Assembly (NCBI GenBank): GCA_028715025.1
Contig: JAQTLG010000085.1
Location: 1-7,111 of the forward strand
Direction of reading: 5' to 3'
Length of the DNA: 7,111 nucleotides
DNA from: Dehalococcoidia bacterium
Lineage (GTDB): Bacteria; Chloroflexota; Dehalococcoidia; GIF9; UBA5629
Positions 6,960-7,111 of the stretch are shown piece after piece; position 1 is the stretch's first letter; every line of letters starts with the position of its first letter. The notes beneath the pieces are model-generated. The model saw only the letters and a program-made list of their open reading frames with translations. It ran no database searches and was not told where the DNA came from. A program made the position numbers and the translations under genes.

Positions 6960-7111
6960 TTACTTTGCCTCACGCGCCTTTTTTTCTTCGGCTACCAGCG
7001 CCAGGCGATTGACTTTACCGGTGGGCAGCATGGGTAGCAGCACGCGTACTTCGAATTCCTTGGGGATCTTATAGTTGGCCAGACGTTATTTGCAGACTGA
7101 GCGTCTCTCGT
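6960..7111 (-). pseudogene. C-terminal end of an AMP-forming acyl-CoA synthetase, with an in-frame TAA; rest outside window
   Basis: On the minus strand, the 41 codons before the stop at 6962-6960 read as the C-terminal domain of the ANL (acyl-CoA synthetase) superfamily: RLANYKIPKEFEV, then LPMLPTGKVNRLAL and a charged tail. The lysine in PTGK (codon 7016-7014) matches the A10 motif lysine needed for adenylate formation. Directly before this, in the same frame, is TAA (7088-7086), preceded by SVCK, which also fits the family (helix before LANYK). So the stop sits inside the conserved domain, and the truncated enzyme would lack the A10 lysine. Known role: ATP-dependent conversion of a carboxylic acid to acyl-CoA. 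It appears to be an upstream gene of the lyase-hydratase-transporter operon. Only about 50 codons are visible, so the state of the rest is unknown. Confidence 0.68.
7086..7088 (-). other. In-frame TAA inside the acyl-CoA synthetase C-terminal domain
   Basis: Codons read GTC TGC AAA TAA CGT CTG GCC AAC. Relatives usually have a charged or polar residue here (as in CKERLANYK), and CAA, GAA or AAA would each become TAA by one base change. It lies 23 bases from the window edge, so only eight upstream codon positions support the frame. Confidence 0.6.

Noticed and set aside
1..7111. CRISPR array, tRNA, rRNA, insertion sequence or transposase
   Set aside because: No regular direct repeats, no cloverleaf-like or rRNA sequence recognised and no transposase motifs or terminal repeats were seen.

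Overview
The window reads as bacterial DNA of moderate base composition (it looks somewhat below 50% G+C by eye). Genes have clear Shine-Dalgarno sites, overlapping operon starts and bacterial-type protein families. The mix of bacterial-type P3 ATPases with an acyl-CoA/citryl-CoA-lyase cluster would fit an uncultured anaerobe, for example a Chloroflexota/Dehalococcoidia-like lineage. That taxon guess rests on family memory alone and is weak.

Layout: (1) 2-3876, plus strand, holds two P-type ATPase genes with a 4-base GTGA overlap. The first is the C-terminal part of an MgtA-like P3B pump, whose start lies outside the window. The second is a complete 809-residue P3A, proton-pump-like ATPase. 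(2) 3877-4081 is a convergent intergenic gap with three hairpins; the first looks like the terminator of the ATPase operon and the last like the terminator of the opposing operon. (3) 4082-7111, minus strand, is a catabolic-looking operon. In transcription order it holds the C-terminal end of an AMP-forming acyl-CoA ligase (broken by an in-frame TAA), an intact citryl-CoA-lyase-family protein, an intact MaoC-type hydratase, and a spinster-like MFS transporter (also broken by an in-frame TAA, with the downstream half still in frame).

How the parts could work together: the P3B/P3A pair probably energises or adjusts the cytoplasmic membrane (Mg2+ and H+ movement) and is translationally coupled. 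The minus-strand set would, if functional, import an organic acid, activate it to a CoA thioester, hydrate or dehydrate it, and cleave a C-C bond to give acetyl-CoA or a related product. The nonsense codons in the activating enzyme and the importer suggest that this pathway is decaying in this genome, or that the assembly carries errors. The two enzymes between them remain intact with strong ribosome binding sites.

Most worth a second look are the P3B-P3A overlap (plants use a physical P3B/P3A partnership to hyperacidify vacuoles), the two independent TAA interruptions in one operon, and the citryl-CoA-lyase homologue with no visible ATP-grasp citryl-CoA synthetase partner.
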